The translations under genes were made by a program, and so were the position numbers. From NCBI GenBank assembly GCA_029986975.1, contig DALTWR010000043.1, positions 1 through 7,303 of the forward strand: a stretch of DNA of 7,303 bases, written 5' to 3'. The DNA is from Methanocorpusculum sp. (GTDB taxonomy: Archaea; Halobacteriota; Methanomicrobia; Methanomicrobiales; Methanocorpusculaceae). Positions 5,961 through 7,303 of this stretch are shown in pieces. Position 1 is the first letter of the stretch; each line of letters starts with the position of its first letter. Below the pieces are notes generated by a model. The model saw only the letters and a program-made list of their open reading frames with translations, did not search any database and was not told the DNA's origin.

Positions 5961-6701
5961 TTAGATACCTGCCATTGTGAGAATTGCTCCAAAGATAATC
6001 AGTGAGATAACAAGACCGATCATCAGACCCTCAATCTTTCCTCCGTACATGCCGGATGCGAATCTGTTGCGGTAACCAATGTCTGTCACCATCATCTGGA
6101 TGTTCTTCATGCGGGAGTGGATAAGTGCAAGGTCGCCGGATAACTCGACTTCTTCGCCTTCTGCGCCGTCTCCGCCTGCTGCTGCATCGTCACCCTCGGA
6201 AATCTGAACTACAATCGGATCTGCTCCGAATGCTCCCGGGTCTTTTGCTTTGAGCTCGTTAATCTTGGCGCCGATGACACCGAGGTCTTCGGTTTCCATG
6301 ATGTTGACGAGTTCAACCTGCTCCTGGAAGCGTTTGATGTGTTCAGCAGTCAGGTTCTCAAGGAACGGGATAGCTCCTTTAGAGCCGACAATCTTTCCGC
6401 CCTCAACACCGTTCTTGTGCATGGACTCAATGGACTGACCGGATAAGTGTCCCTTAACTTCAGTACCACAGAGGAGAACAAAGCGGATGTTCGGGTTGGA
6501 AATGATGTTTGCAACAATCTTTTCGATACCAAGGTTCTCAGTCTTACAGGAACCTGCAAGTGCTGCGCCAGCTGCACAGATGCCTGCTTCATCAAGGTGA
6601 GATCCCATAGTGATGACTGCAACCGGGCTGTTTGCATCGCCGGTGTGGTAGTCACCCTGAATAATCGGCCATCCTGCTGCCGGAGATTTCTTATCTACCA
6701 T
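5961..6701 (-). CDS. mtrA: MtrA, corrinoid-binding subunit of Mtr
   Basis: MtrA carries the corrinoid that receives the methyl group from MtrH and hands it to coenzyme M. The 246 residues comprise the cytosolic domain (1-171) with [13 protein letters not shown] (6-18), [12 protein letters not shown] (50-61) and EVKGHLSGQ with His85, an acidic/Gly linker (171-190), an amphipathic segment [12 protein letters not shown] (191-202), and one membrane helix starting KIEGLMIGL (222-230). This tail is the genuine MtrA type and differs from the fusion protein, so this is the canonical copy. The ATG lies inside mtrB, 7 nt overlap, with only a weak GGGGG upstream; translation is probably coupled to mtrB. 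The stop is followed after one base by mtrF. Confidence 0.97.
   Translation of the reverse strand: MVDKKSPAAGWPIIQGDYHTGDANSPVAVITMGSHLDEAGICAAGAALAGSCKTENLGIEKIVANIISNPNIRFVLLCGTEVKGHLSGQSIESMHKNGVEGGKIVGSKGAIPFLENLTAEHIKRFQEQVELVNIMETEDLGVIGAKINELKAKDPGAFGADPIVVQISEGDDAAAGGDGAEGEEVELSGDLALIHSRMKNIQMMVTDIGYRNRFASGMYGGKIEGLMIGLVISLIIFGAILTMAGI
6226..6659 (-). repeat. 434-bp identical direct repeat, copy in mtrA
   Basis: Partner of 5287-5720. Clustering of nearly all synonymous differences outside this tract suggests gene conversion or recent recombination between the two mtrA segments. Confidence 0.97.
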
Positions 6702-7000
6702 GCGACAACCCCCGTAAACACGAACATGAATGTAACAATGAATGCTACAAAGAGACCGATAATTAATCCATACCAGAATGCAGTGGTCTTACCAGCGATG
6801 GAAAGTGATTTCTCACGTCCCGGATAGCTGTTTAAGAGCTGACCTTCGCCGGAAAGCATACCGACAAGATCGTCTGCAATCTTTTCGAGTTCGTCAATCT
6901 GCTCGAGGATTGGTTTGTAGGAAATTCCTGCGGTAGTTACAACACCGGCAACCGGATCTGCAACAAGACCGAATTCAGGTAATACGTAAATATATCCCAT
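6695..7000 (-). CDS. mtrB: MtrB, membrane subunit of Mtr
   Basis: The 101-residue MtrB has a typical N-terminus [16 protein letters not shown] (residues 1-16), a cytosolic helical part [18 protein letters not shown] (32-49) and one C-terminal membrane helix (about 74-99). It is one of the single-helix anchor subunits of the sodium-pumping methyltransferase. Length is normal for the family. GGAGG (7012-7008) in the 12-nt gap after mtrC supports the ATG. The 3' end overlaps mtrA by 7 nt (ATGGTAG). TAG is used as the stop. Confidence 0.96.
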   Translation of the reverse strand: MGYIYVLPEFGLVADPVAGVVTTAGISYKPILEQIDELEKIADDLVGMLSGEGQLLNSYPGREKSLSIAGKTTAFWYGLIIGLFVAFIVTFMFVFTGVVAW

Positions 7001-7007
7001 AGTTTTT

Positions 7008-7012
7008 CCTCC
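7008..7012 (-). promoter_or_regulatory. Shine-Dalgarno site for mtrB
   Basis: GGAGG on the minus strand begins directly after the mtrC stop codon and lies 7 nt before the mtrB ATG. Confidence 0.75.
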
Positions 7013-7303
7013 TTACTCCTCTTTGTCCTCGAACGGCTTTGCATCAAGCCATGCTGCTGCATCACGCTTGGATAATGCAACATATTTGCCGAAGGTGATA
7101 GCCCAGCCAATGACTGCGACAATTAAGGAAATCCATCCGGCAATTGCAGATACAAAGACGAAGGAAATCACTGCCATGACAATCATGGAAAGGAAACCGC
7201 ATTCGAGGGTTAACATGTTGGTTCTGTCCTGCTTCTCTCCAGGGCCTAAGCATGCGTTGAACGGGTGCTGAAGTGCGAGTGCACCGAGCATGAATCCAAC
7301 TGC
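7013..7303 (-). CDS. mtrC: MtrC, membrane subunit of Mtr (C-terminal part only)
   Basis: The last 96 residues of MtrC are visible; the frame is open to the window edge, so the internal ATG at 7291 is not the start. The conserved block ALQHPFNACLGPGEKQDRT (visible residues 10-28) is characteristic of MtrC, followed by two membrane helices (about 36-55 and 57-73) and a charged cytosolic tail ending FEDKEE. MtrC, with MtrD and MtrE, forms the multi-helix membrane globe thought to carry out sodium transport. It lies directly upstream of mtrB as in canonical mtr operons; mtrD and mtrE would be expected beyond the edge. Confidence 0.94.
   Translation of the reverse strand, partial: AVGFMLGALALQHPFNACLGPGEKQDRTNMLTLECGFLSMIVMAVISFVFVSAIAGWISLIVAVIGWAITFGKYVALSKRDAAAWLDAKPFEDKEE

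Noticed and set aside
5960..5992. Longer MtrF start inside mtrA
   Set aside because: The extra residues are not MtrF-like, and the ATG at 5959 has suitable spacing after the mtrA stop.
1..7303. CRISPR array, insertion sequence, tRNA or rRNA gene
   Set aside because: No spaced short repeats, transposase motifs, terminal inverted repeats or tRNA/rRNA-like segments were seen.

Overview
The window comes from a methanogenic archaeon. Its right half is the distal part of an mtr operon, which encodes the membrane methyl-tetrahydromethanopterin (or tetrahydrosarcinapterin):coenzyme M methyltransferase. The left half carries archaeal-type tRNA genes (class I CCA enzyme, cysteine-cluster ThiI). Moderate G+C, strong GGAGGTG-type ribosome binding sites and overlapping genes suggest Methanomicrobiales, perhaps a Methanocorpusculum relative; the genus is a guess. 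Every gene I can support lies on the minus strand.

Layout in transcription order, from high to low coordinates: mtrC (3' part), mtrB, mtrA, mtrF, an mtrA'-mtrG fusion gene, mtrH, a hairpin terminator, a short promoter region with a 14-bp palindrome, then an overlapping tRNA/sulfur operon: thpR (split by a 23-bp tandem duplication), cca (split by a 1-nt shift at a 7-T run), a larE-like PP-loop gene, and thiI (runs off the left edge).

The main novelty is in the mtr operon. The canonical order is mtrEDCBAFGH. Here the mtrG position is held by a 245-residue protein with a complete second corrinoid-binding MtrA soluble domain (residues 1-171), including the proposed cobalt-ligand His85, joined to MtrG (about 187-245). 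No in-frame start codon for a separate MtrG is visible in the linker. The two mtrA segments are identical over 434 bp (5287-5720 and 6226-6659) and diverge abruptly on both sides, which looks like gene conversion or very recent exchange. If the fusion replaces MtrG in the complex, each protomer would carry two corrinoid domains on two membrane anchors.

The second notable region is the tRNA operon. Two consecutive genes, thpR and cca, each have a single frame disruption that can be repaired on paper to a full-length, family-typical protein (179 and 462 residues). In thpR the duplication creates a TGATG stop/start overlap that could permit reinitiation. cca is normally needed in archaea, so a sequencing error, recoding or two-piece protein must be told apart. 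The last two genes are both PP-loop enzymes with a three-cysteine pattern typical of Fe-S-dependent sulfur transfer.
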